This document shows positions 1 to 7,671 of a stretch of 12,407 nucleotides of DNA, in pieces. Origin of the DNA: Oscillospiraceae bacterium (GTDB lineage Bacteria > Bacillota > Clostridia > Oscillospirales > Acutalibacteraceae); the NCBI GenBank assembly GCA_003499325.1, contig DNIP01000124.1, positions 1-12,407 on the forward strand. The letters are read 5' to 3'. The translations under genes were made by a program, and so were the position numbers. The notes beneath the pieces are model-generated. The model made no database searches. It had not been told where the DNA came from and worked only from the letters and a program-made list of their open reading frames with translations. How positions within the stretch are numbered: the stretch's first letter is position 1; each line of letters starts with the position of its first letter.

Positions 1-347
1 ATGACCTGACCCTCAACGGCACCGAGCTGAGCTCCGGCTCCATCCGTATCACCGATTACGAACTACAACAGCAGATGTTCCGCGCGCTCAAGATGACCGA
101 TGAGGAGATCGAGGCGAAGTTCGGCTTCCTCGTAGAAGCGTACAAGTACGGCGCGCCGCCCCACGGCGGCATGGGTATCGGACTCGACCGCATCGCGATG
201 ATCCTCTGCGGCGCCGACAGCCTGCGCGACGTCACCGCGTTCCCCAAGGTACAGAACGCCTCTGAGCTGATGAGCAACTGCCCCTCCACGGTGGATGACG
301 AATCCCTCGAGGTGCTGGGGATCCGGATCGCGCGCAAGGAAGACTGA
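1..347 (+). CDS. aspS: Aspartate--tRNA ligase, C-terminal part (5' end outside window)
   Basis: This is the last part of a class II aminoacyl-tRNA synthetase that charges tRNA(Asp) in the cytoplasm. The first complete codon begins at base 3 and the frame runs open to a TGA at 345-347, giving about 114 residues. The class II motif 3 region is clear: GGMGIGLDRIAMILCG, with the ATP-binding arginine, followed by SLRDVTAFPK, which is typical of bacterial AspRS. Upstream, the residues NGTELSSGSIRI match the AspRS catalytic core just before motif 3. The normal C-terminal extension after the catalytic domain is present and the stop is natural, so only the 5' part is missing, because of the window edge. 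Whether it encodes the discriminating or the Asp/Asn non-discriminating form cannot be judged from this part. It is followed by a terminator at 462-497. Confidence 0.95.
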   Translation, partial: DLTLNGTELSSGSIRITDYELQQQMFRALKMTDEEIEAKFGFLVEAYKYGAPPHGGMGIGLDRIAMILCGADSLRDVTAFPKVQNASELMSNCPSTVDDESLEVLGIRIARKED

Positions 348-461
348 GGAAAGCGACCGACATGCGTTATCGATGGGGTCTATCCTCGCTGAATATAAGT
401 GTGAAGATAAAAAACAGCCATCAACGGCAAAAAATACCCGTTGATACTATCTAAAATGACC

Positions 462-512
462 ATAACCTCAGGACTGCCGATGGCGTTCTGAGGTTATTTT
501 GTCAGTTTTTTT
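462..512 (+). terminator. Rho-independent terminator after aspS
   Basis: The arm ATAACCTCAGGAC (462-474) pairs with GTTCTGAGGTTAT (485-497) over 13 positions with one G-T pair. An inner GCC/GGC stem continues around a GAT loop. TTTGTCAG and a run of seven T residues follow. It lies 115 bases after the aspS stop and before the next promoter. A smaller hairpin, ATCAACGG/CCGTTGAT (420-427/438-445), precedes it without a T-run. Bases 348-461 show no gene. Confidence 0.8.
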
Positions 513-521
513 GCGGACATA

Positions 522-550
522 TTGCGATAATAAAACCGAGATGTTATAAT
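522..550 (+). promoter_or_regulatory. Sigma-A type promoter with extended -10 for the lipoprotein gene at 642
   Basis: TTGCGA at 522-527 is separated by exactly 17 bases from a perfect TATAAT at 545-550. The -10 is extended by TG at 542-543. Transcription would start near 557, giving a leader of about 85 bases that contains a 7-bp hairpin (AGAAACG 561-567 with CGTTTCT 582-588) before the ribosome binding site GTGAGG. Confidence 0.75.
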
Positions 551-641
551 ACAATCGAAAAGAAACGGAAAATTTATCAATCGTTTCTGTTTTATATTGA
601 TTTCTCATTTAGGAATCAGAAAATAATAAAGTGAGGTTTTT

Positions 642-1433
642 ATGATGAAAAAAGCAATCGCACTCGTATGCGCGATCTTGATGGCGGCGACCGCTCTGAC
701 CGCTTGCGGCCGTAAGATCACCAAAAACGGCGACGCTCCCGCTCCTGTTTCCAGCGCGGCGGATAACAACCAGACAAGCTCTGTTGCACAGCCCGTTACA
801 AGCACTCCCGCGAGCAGCGCTGCCGACACCAGCAGTGCTCCCGTGGGAAGCAACGTCAAGGTCGAGGCTTCCAAGAACAGCAAGGCCAGCGAAGGTATCA
901 AGGTAGAGGGCATCCCCTTCTTCGACGACTACAGCAAGAACGTTTATCTGCTGATCACCAACGACAGCGGCAAGGACTGCAACCTCGATATCAACGTCGA
1001 CTTCTTCAAGGACGGCAAGAACGTCGGCACCACCAGCAACTACATTGACGCTGTTGCGAAGGGCACCACCGTCTGCGGGGAATTCTCCTGCGATGAGGAC
1101 TTTAACTCCTATGAATATAAGGTCGTCGCCTCCGACCTGAGCAGCTATGAAGTCCCAGTCGACCAGGATCTGGCGCTTGAGGTCAGCCAGCTGACCAACA
1201 AGGTCATCGTCAGCCTGACCAATAACGGCAAGACTCCCGCGAATTACGTTTGGTATGACGTATTCTTCTACAAGAACGGCAAGCTGGTTGATCACAACTA
1301 CAACTACTGCTATGACGACGACTCCGAGATCAAGCCCGGCGCGACCGAGAGAAGTGAATGCAGCACCTCCGTTGAGGGCGGCTTCGACGACGCGAAGGTC
1401 TACTTCCACGGCGAGGGCGATAACAACAGCTGA
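642..1433 (+). CDS. Predicted lipoprotein with two tandem beta-rich (FxLYD-like) domains
   Basis: This is a 263-residue exported protein of unknown function. The N-terminus MMKKAIALVCAILMAATALTAC is a lipoprotein signal peptide with lipobox L19-T20-A21-C22, so the mature protein should be lipid-anchored outside the membrane. Residues 30-75 are a Ser/Thr/Ala/Pro-rich linker. Two similar segments follow, about 98-165 and 183-258. Each has the pattern K-V-hydrophobic-hydrophobic-x-L/I-T-N, then V-D/Y-F-F-K-N/D-G-K, then an extended strand, which suggests an internal duplication of an FxLYD or related Ig-like domain. The fold is inferred by eye. The RBS GTGAGG lies 7 bases before the first ATG; the second ATG at 645 is an equally possible start. 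The gene is monocistronic, with its own promoter (522-550) and terminator (1456-1485). No substrate can be inferred. Confidence 0.85.
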   Translation: MMKKAIALVCAILMAATALTACGRKITKNGDAPAPVSSAADNNQTSSVAQPVTSTPASSAADTSSAPVGSNVKVEASKNSKASEGIKVEGIPFFDDYSKNVYLLITNDSGKDCNLDINVDFFKDGKNVGTTSNYIDAVAKGTTVCGEFSCDEDFNSYEYKVVASDLSSYEVPVDQDLALEVSQLTNKVIVSLTNNGKTPANYVWYDVFFYKNGKLVDHNYNYCYDDDSEIKPGATERSECSTSVEGGFDDAKVYFHGEGDNNS

Positions 1434-1455
1434 TCGCTGAATAAGCAAATAAATG

Positions 1456-1485
1456 ACGGCACGTTCGATTGAGCGTGCCGTTTTT
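1456..1485 (+). terminator. Rho-independent terminator after the 642-1433 lipoprotein gene
   Basis: ACGGCACG (1456-1463) pairs with CGTGCCGT (1474-1481), and the stem can extend to 11 bp around a GATT loop. TTTTT follows at 1481-1485. It begins 23 bases after the stop codon. Confidence 0.9.
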
Positions 1486-1605
1486 GTATGCAAAAGTTTT
1501 TGAGATAATATGTAGATGATGTTGAAAACAGGGGATAGACTCAGTCGGGAATGAACTCGTGCTTTGCGTTGTTGAAGGTGAAGGAGAGTAATAGCAGTAT
1601 AAAGC

Positions 1606-1632
1606 AAGCCGCATCCATAAAGGATGCGGCTT
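1606..1632 (-). terminator. Hairpin terminator after the 1641-2219 gene, possibly acting from both sides
   Basis: AAGCCGCATCC (1606-1616) and GGATGCGGCTT (1622-1632) form a perfect 11-bp stem with a 5-base loop. It starts 9 bases beyond the stop of the minus-strand gene. On the minus strand only a short interrupted T stretch (GCTTTAT) follows, so termination may be incomplete. Bases 1486-1605, between the two convergent genes, show nothing recognisable. Confidence 0.65.
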
Positions 1633-1640
1633 ATTATAAC

Positions 1641-2219
1641 TCAACTACCCTTTGTGAACACATTGGTGACGTTGTTGAAATCGAAGGACAGGGTGCCTGC
1701 CTCGTGATCCCACTTGACAGTCGCGTACTCGTCGCATTCCTCGGTTTTGGCGCCGAACTTGGTGGTGATGTGCAGGTTGATGTCGCCGTTCTCCACCGCA
1801 TAGGTGCCCTTGCAGCCGGGGATGCCGAGGACGCACTCGAAGGTGTCGTCCTCATTGAACTTGATGTACGCGCCTGTTTGACGGATTACGGAGCCGTATT
1901 CGACATCAATTTGGCGCTCCTCGCCGTCTCTGTAGAGCTTTGAGAGCTTCCATTGATTGGCGATCAGCTCACTCTCGGCACTCGCGGCACCCGCGGCACC
2001 CTCGGGTGCTTTTTCCGATGACGCATCCGCGGATGCGTTTTCATTTATATCTTCAAAGGTTGCTGATTCCGTCGGCGCGTCGGTGACGTCGATGTATACT
2101 TCTGTAGCACCCGTGGGTGCGGCCGCGCCTGCTTTGTTATCCGATTCTTTTGGTGAGTTGTTACAGGCGGTCAACAGCACCAGCAAGATCACAGCAAATA
2201 GGTGAATGAGATATTTCAT
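1641..2219 (-). CDS. Predicted lipoprotein with C-terminal lipocalin-like domain
   Basis: This is a 192-residue lipoprotein of unknown ligand. The start is the ATG at 2219 because AAGGAG lies just upstream with good spacing; an in-frame ATG at 2243 would lie inside the terminator hairpin and has no such site. The signal peptide is MKYLIHLFAVILLVLLTAC, with lipobox L16-T17-A18-C19. Residues 20-85 are a low-complexity linker rich in Ala, Ser, Glu and Thr. Residues 88-190 resemble the small lipocalin-like domains common in clostridial lipoproteins: a starting W90, then YIKFNEDDTFE, a GTY turn and ATVKWDHEAGTLSFDF. Two cysteines (C129, C136) lie close together in this domain. The gene sits 67 bases downstream of valS on the same strand but behind a strong terminator, and I see no convincing promoter of its own. 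Ligand binding is inference from family resemblance only. Confidence 0.82.
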   Translation of the reverse strand: MKYLIHLFAVILLVLLTACNNSPKESDNKAGAAAPTGATEVYIDVTDAPTESATFEDINENASADASSEKAPEGAAGAASAESELIANQWKLSKLYRDGEERQIDVEYGSVIRQTGAYIKFNEDDTFECVLGIPGCKGTYAVENGDINLHITTKFGAKTEECDEYATVKWDHEAGTLSFDFNNVTNVFTKGS

Positions 2220-2241
2220 AGGTACTCCTTTTTTAAACCAC

Positions 2242-2275
2242 AAAAGCCTCCGAAGTTGCGGATCGGAGGCTTTTT
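2242..2275 (-). terminator. Terminator hairpin after valS, symmetric on both strands
   Basis: AAAAGCCTCCGA (2242-2253) pairs perfectly with TCGGAGGCTTTT (2263-2274), and T-runs are present on both strands. It lies 12 bases downstream of the valS stop. It sits between valS and the lipoprotein gene that starts at 2219, so expression of that gene requires readthrough or a promoter that is not obvious here. Confidence 0.85.
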
Positions 2276-2286
2276 GCTATCAATGC

Positions 2287-4980
<2,694 letters not shown>

Positions 4981-5023
4981 AACAGCCATCCTCTCTGTGT
5001 GAATTGATTTTGAAACCATATGA

Positions 5024-5076
5024 GCCTCCCTTTCCTAAGGGAGGTGGACTCGCCGCAAGGCGAGGTCGGAGGGTTG
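5024..5076. repeat. Dispersed hairpin repeat, copy 1 (in valS leader)
   Basis: On the plus strand it begins GCCTCCCTTTCCTAAGG and ends GGAGGGTTG. It contains two perfect hairpins: CCTCCCTT/AAGGGAGG (5025-5032/5037-5044), and CTCGCC/GGCGAG (5049-5054/5059-5064) with a GCAA tetraloop. Copy 2 at 6745-6837 has the same ends in inverted orientation but a different middle hairpin. From memory, elements of this type are frequent between genes in gut Clostridia; that link is not verified here. It lies within the valS 5' leader. Confidence 0.8.
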
Positions 5077-5119
5077 AAAGGTTATTTGTTCCACCGATTT
5101 ATTACACTCTAACCTATAC

Positions 5120-5148
5120 ATTATCGCATTATGAGTGTATTTTGTCAA
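5120..5148 (-). promoter_or_regulatory. Sigma-A promoter of valS
   Basis: Reading the minus strand, a perfect TTGACA (5148-5143) is followed after exactly 17 bases by GATAAT (5125-5120), one mismatch from TATAAT. Transcription would start near 5113, giving a leader of roughly 130 bases to the preferred valS start that includes all of repeat copy 1. No T-box terminator/antiterminator is visible in this leader. Confidence 0.85.
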
Positions 5149-5150
5149 GA

Positions 5151-5326
5151 GGGCACGCGTGCCCCGTGCGTCTTTTTTCTCCATGAATCGCAAAGCGACT
5201 CAAATCATGTGCCGACGGCGCAATTCATGACAGCTCTGCTGTCAAAAAATCAATGAATTGGCTGACACGCGTGTCGCGCCATGATTTGCACGGCGTGCAT
5301 GGGATGAATCGCTGAGCGATCCATGA
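5151..5326. repeat. Array of short palindromes with complementary spacers
   Basis: Within the gene-free stretch 5020-5372 this block holds seven small palindromes: GGGCACGCGTGCCC (5151-5164), TCGC-AAA-GCGA (5188-5198), GCCGACGGC (5211-5219), TGACAGC-TCT-GCTGTCA (5228-5244), GACACGCGTGTC (5264-5275), GCAC-GGC-GTGC (5288-5298) and ATCGC-TGA-GCGAT (5308-5320). Their spacers are AT-rich variants of ATTCATG. Two spacer pairs are themselves perfectly complementary: CAAATCATG (5201-5209) with CATGATTTG (5280-5288), and CAATTCAT (5221-5228) with ATGAATTG (5253-5260). No open reading frame of note is present. The function is unknown; it could be a dispersed intergenic element or a structured RNA. Confidence 0.75.
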
Positions 5327-5354
5327 AAATTACCCCCGAGTTTCCTCGGGGGTA
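5327..5354 (-). terminator. Terminator of the dockerin gene
   Basis: TACCCCCGAG (5331-5340) pairs with CTCGGGGGTA (5345-5354) around a 4-base loop. On the minus strand it is followed by ATTTTC. It begins 19 bases after the stop of the minus-strand gene. It closely resembles the terminator at 6683-6719 in inverted orientation. Confidence 0.85.
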
Positions 5355-5372
5355 TCATCGTCATATGTAATT

Positions 5373-6332
5373 TTATCCCATTATCAGCTGATCTTCGATG
5401 ATGACGGTTTTTGCTTCGGTCAGGTTGCCGTCAGCATCCTTTGCCTGTACGACGAGTCTGCGCGTGTAATTGAAGCCAAGTTCGAACACGGGGATCGTCA
5501 GGGAACTGTTCTCGGAAAAATCACGATACAGATAGGGTTTTTCGTCCTTATCATAGAGCATCTGCCAGCCTAATTTTTCATAGTATTCTTTTGAATAGGA
5601 TTCTCCGCAGTCAAGGTCGAGGATCGTATAGCTGTAGGTGTACGGAGCTGTACCGCCTGTCGCGCGCACTTCCAATATCGGATCAGGACGGTATGCGTAA
5701 TCGATCCAATTGACGGATAGCAGTCCGAGCTCGTCATACGGATAGCTGTCCACGACATGGAATATACCGTAAGGATCCGGATTGCAGAAGCCGTCTTTGT
5801 TAAAGGCTTTTACCTCAACGTAATAATCTCCGCTCTCGGGGAAGGTGTAGGTGAGGGTGTTGTCCTGTGAGCGCTCCTGTACCATTTTGCCGTCGATATA
5901 GAATGCATAGGTACAGCCTTCTTCACCGCAGTTCGCCCGAGCGGTAAAGGTCACGGGAATACCTGCCGCGGCTTTGCCTGATTCATGATCGGCGTAGAAG
6001 CTCGTCACAAAAATATCCTGATTCAATATTCCCCCGTAGCCCTCGGGAATCGTCATGCCCACTTCCTTGCGTTGGATCCACGTGGCGTCGATCACGGAGA
6101 TCTCTCCATCCCTGTCAAAATCCGCAACCGGTTTTTGGTTATCATAGAAAACAGCACTGTCGATCAGATATCGCTGGATCAGTGTGACATCGAGAATATT
6201 GACGCTGTCATCATAATTTACGTCGCCGACAAGAGCGGGCGGCAATGCCGCGCCCGCGCTGAACGTCAAAAGGGAGATCATCAGCGCTGTTATGAGCAGT
6301 GCGGAAAGCGTGATTTTCATGATTCTTTTCAT
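5373..6332 (-). CDS. Secreted protein with N-terminal type I dockerin and Ig/PKD-like domains
   Basis: This is a 319-residue exported protein. The start is the ATG at 6332, preceded by AGGAGG with a 7-base gap. The signal peptide MKRIMKITLSALLITALMIS runs on to about AGA at residue 28 and has no lipobox. A type I dockerin follows directly: repeat 1 at 36-56 with calcium-loop residues D37, N39, D41, S43 and D48, and repeat 2 at about 71-91 with D71, D73, D75, E77 and D82. Both repeats end in an IQR-containing helix. Residues 104-195 and 205-315 look like two Ig/PKD-type beta domains (VTFTARANC...YTFPESGDYYVEVKAF; then GGTAPYTYSYTI...VVQAKDADGN). Dockerins bind cohesin modules in cellulosome-like assemblies, but no cohesin gene or catalytic domain is present here. 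The gene is divergent from the XRE regulator, and the shared palindrome at 6395-6417 suggests control by it. It is AT-richer than the flanking core genes. Confidence 0.88.
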   Translation of the reverse strand: MKRIMKITLSALLITALMISLLTFSAGAALPPALVGDVNYDDSVNILDVTLIQRYLIDSAVFYDNQKPVADFDRDGEISVIDATWIQRKEVGMTIPEGYGGILNQDIFVTSFYADHESGKAAAGIPVTFTARANCGEEGCTYAFYIDGKMVQERSQDNTLTYTFPESGDYYVEVKAFNKDGFCNPDPYGIFHVVDSYPYDELGLLSVNWIDYAYRPDPILEVRATGGTAPYTYSYTILDLDCGESYSKEYYEKLGWQMLYDKDEKPYLYRDFSENSSLTIPVFELGFNYTRRLVVQAKDADGNLTEAKTVIIEDQLIMG

Positions 6333-6371
6333 GTTATTTCCTCCTGATTCTCTAACATATTTAATATATAG

Positions 6372-6386
6372 CACAGTCTTCCTGTG
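6372..6386. promoter_or_regulatory. Small dyad near the dockerin promoter
   Basis: CACAG (6372-6376) and CTGTG (6382-6386) form a 5-bp inverted repeat. On the minus strand it is followed directly by TGCTATATA, which resembles an extended -10 for the dockerin gene; no good -35 is visible at the right distance. The role is inferred. Confidence 0.35.
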
Positions 6387-6394
6387 TAATAATA

Positions 6395-6417
6395 TTTTAA
6401 CCTATTTTAGGTTAAAA
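6395..6417. promoter_or_regulatory. Perfect palindrome, candidate operator of the XRE regulator
   Basis: TTTTAACCTA (6395-6404) and TAGGTTAAAA (6408-6417) are exact inverted arms separated by TTT. A further half-site AGGTTAG lies at 6434-6440, just before TATACT (6443-6448), a possible -10 of the regulator gene. The position between two divergent genes, one encoding a helix-turn-helix protein, fits an operator controlling both. Binding is inferred, not shown. Confidence 0.65.
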
Positions 6418-6466
6418 GTCAATAATCTGTTTCAGGTTAGCATATACTTTTTGCGGAGGTGTTCCG

Positions 6467-6679
6467 ATGTATCAAAGAATACGCAATCTGAGAGAAGACA
6501 GAGATATGAACCAGACCAAGATCGCCAAGGTATTGGGTATGTCACAAACAGGCTACTCAAAATATGAAACCGGAGAAAACGATATACCGACCGCGATATT
6601 GATCAAGCTTGCCGATTACTACGACGTAAGCGTTGACTATATTCTTGAACGCACCAACAATCCAAAGATCAATAACTGA
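6467..6679 (+). CDS. XRE-family helix-turn-helix transcriptional regulator
   Basis: This 70-residue protein is almost entirely one HTH_3/Cro-type DNA-binding domain. Residues 2-15 form the first helix (YQRIRNLREDRDMN), QTKIAKVLGMSQTGYSKYETG is the classic helix-turn-helix with the recognition helix SQTGYSKYE, and PTAILIKLADYYDVSVDYILE is the conserved C-terminal half. There is no sensor or dimerisation domain beyond this. The start is supported by GGAGGT six bases upstream. The gene is divergent from the dockerin gene, and the palindrome at 6395-6417 with a second half-site at 6434-6440 lies in its promoter region. Autoregulation and control of the neighbour are therefore plausible. It ends in a strong terminator at 6683. 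The AT-rich composition resembles that of the dockerin gene and differs from valS and rnf. Confidence 0.93.
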   Translation: MYQRIRNLREDRDMNQTKIAKVLGMSQTGYSKYETGENDIPTAILIKLADYYDVSVDYILERTNNPKINN

Positions 6680-6682
6680 CAA

Positions 6683-6719
6683 GATACCCCCGAGGAACAA
6701 GCCTCGGGGGTATCATTTT
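6683..6719 (+). terminator. Terminator of the XRE regulator gene
   Basis: GATACCCCCGAGG (6683-6695) pairs over 13 bp with CCTCGGGGGTATC (6702-6714) and is followed by ATTTT. It begins 4 bases after the stop codon. It is nearly the same sequence as the dockerin-gene terminator at 5331-5354, in the opposite direction. Confidence 0.9.
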
Positions 6720-6744
6720 ACCTTAGGATAGGTTTAGTTTTCAG

Positions 6745-6837
6745 CAACCCTCCGACACTTCGTGCCACCTCTCCGGTGTATGGATTCTGTAATCCAAAAC
6801 AAGTTTTGGACAGAATCTCACCTTAGGAAAGGGAGGC
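6745..6837. repeat. Dispersed hairpin repeat, copy 2, with an inserted long hairpin
   Basis: It begins CAACCCTCCGA (6745-6755), followed by the small hairpin CAC-TTC-GTG and CCACCTC, and ends CCTTAGGAAAGGGAGGC (6821-6837). These ends match copy 1 in inverted orientation. Between them lies an extra segment with a long bulged stem: GATTCTGT (6783-6790) and CCAAAAC (6794-6800) pair with GTTTTGG (6803-6809) and ACAGAATC (6810-6817). A related CCTTAGGATAGG also occurs at 6721-6732. No gene is present between 6680 and 6865, and no separate canonical terminator for rnfB is visible. Confidence 0.75.
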
Positions 6838-6865
6838 TATGGAGCTTCGCAAAGACAATTTTGTT

Positions 6866-7660
6866 TTAAGCCTTGAAGAAGGTGATGCAGTGCTGGGGGC
6901 AGGCTTCTACGCACGCGCCGCAGTTGGTGCACAGCTCGGGGGTGACAAAGGCGCAGAAGTCGGTGACCTTCACCGCGCCCTGCTCACACGCCTTTTCGCA
7001 CTTTTTACAGCCGATACAGCCGATGTCGCACAGCTTGCGGGTCACGCCGCCCTTATCGTGGTTGGAGCAGCGCACCAGCGCCATATCCTTTTGGGGCACG
7101 ATCTCAATGATCCCTCTGGGGCACGCCTTGACGCACAGGGTGCAGGCGCGGCACTTGCTGCCGTCCACGTAGGCGACGCCGTTGTTGACATGGATCGCGT
7201 CATAGGGACAGGCGGCCTCACAGTCGCCCAGACCCATACAGCCGTAAGAGCAGGCGGTCAGACCGCCGCCGATCTTCATCGCGGCGGCACAGCTCATGAT
7301 GCCGCTGTACTCCGCCTTGTAGGTGGTGTGCTCGAGCGAACCCATGCACTTGACGACAGCGACCTTGGGCTCGACGCTGCCGGTCTCGACGCCGAGGATC
7401 TCGGACACCGCCTTGGTGCAGGCGAGTCCGCCGGGAGCACAGAGTCCGGGCTCCGCTTTGCCCTTGGCGAGCGCTTCGGCATAGCCCGAACAGCCGGAAA
7501 AGCCGCAAGCGCCGCAGTTTGCGCCGGGGAGTGCTTCTAGGATTTTTTCAGCCTTTTCATCCTTGGGTACTGCCATGATGATGGAGGCGATGGAAAGAAT
7601 CAAACCGATCAATAGTCCGATGCCGGCTACGATGCCGACCGCTAATAAGATACTGTTCAT
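6866..7660 (-). CDS. rnfB: Rnf complex subunit B, multi-cluster iron-sulfur protein
   Basis: RnfB is the subunit of the ion-pumping ferredoxin:NAD+ oxidoreductase that is thought to accept electrons from reduced ferredoxin. This 264-residue protein has an N-terminal membrane anchor (residues 3-30). A 4Fe-4S domain follows, NCGACGFSGC with C49, C52, C57 and C74. Then come four ferredoxin-type cysteine groups: C137/C141/C147/C151 (ACSYGCMGLGDCEAACPYDAI), C170/C173/C176/C180, C215/C218/C221/C225, and C244/C247/C250/C254. Extra cysteines at 105, 124, 198, 211 and 236 may also serve clusters. The start has AAGGAGG six bases upstream, and the gap from the rnfA stop is 11 bases. It is the last gene of the operon; downstream lies the repeat at 6745-6837. 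The length is usual for clostridial RnfB. Confidence 0.96.
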   Translation of the reverse strand: MNSILLAVGIVAGIGLLIGLILSIASIIMAVPKDEKAEKILEALPGANCGACGFSGCSGYAEALAKGKAEPGLCAPGGLACTKAVSEILGVETGSVEPKVAVVKCMGSLEHTTYKAEYSGIMSCAAAMKIGGGLTACSYGCMGLGDCEAACPYDAIHVNNGVAYVDGSKCRACTLCVKACPRGIIEIVPQKDMALVRCSNHDKGGVTRKLCDIGCIGCKKCEKACEQGAVKVTDFCAFVTPELCTNCGACVEACPQHCITFFKA

Positions 7661-7671
7661 CGTGTTCCTCC

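Noticed and set aside
5080..5113. T-box riboswitch in the valS leader (CGGTGGAAC resembles part of the T-box core)
   Set aside because: The leader is too short for a T-box, there is no terminator/antiterminator pair, the conserved ACCGCG part is missing, and the TGGA bulge would not match the A discriminator expected for tRNA(Val).
5151..5180. A plus-strand terminator formed by GGGCACGCGTGCCC and the nearby T-run
   Set aside because: No plus-strand gene lies upstream to be terminated, the palindrome leaves only a tight loop, and the T-run is 8 bases away. It sits immediately upstream of the valS -35 on the other strand, so a regulatory role is as likely.
5201..5288. A tRNA gene, because of the cloverleaf-like pairing
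   Set aside because: The arm lengths are wrong, there is no TTCGA-type T-loop, no recognisable anticodon loop and no acceptor 3' end.
5181..5326. CRISPR array
   Set aside because: The repeats are not identical, the units are about 21 bases in all, and there are no spacers of CRISPR length and no cas genes.
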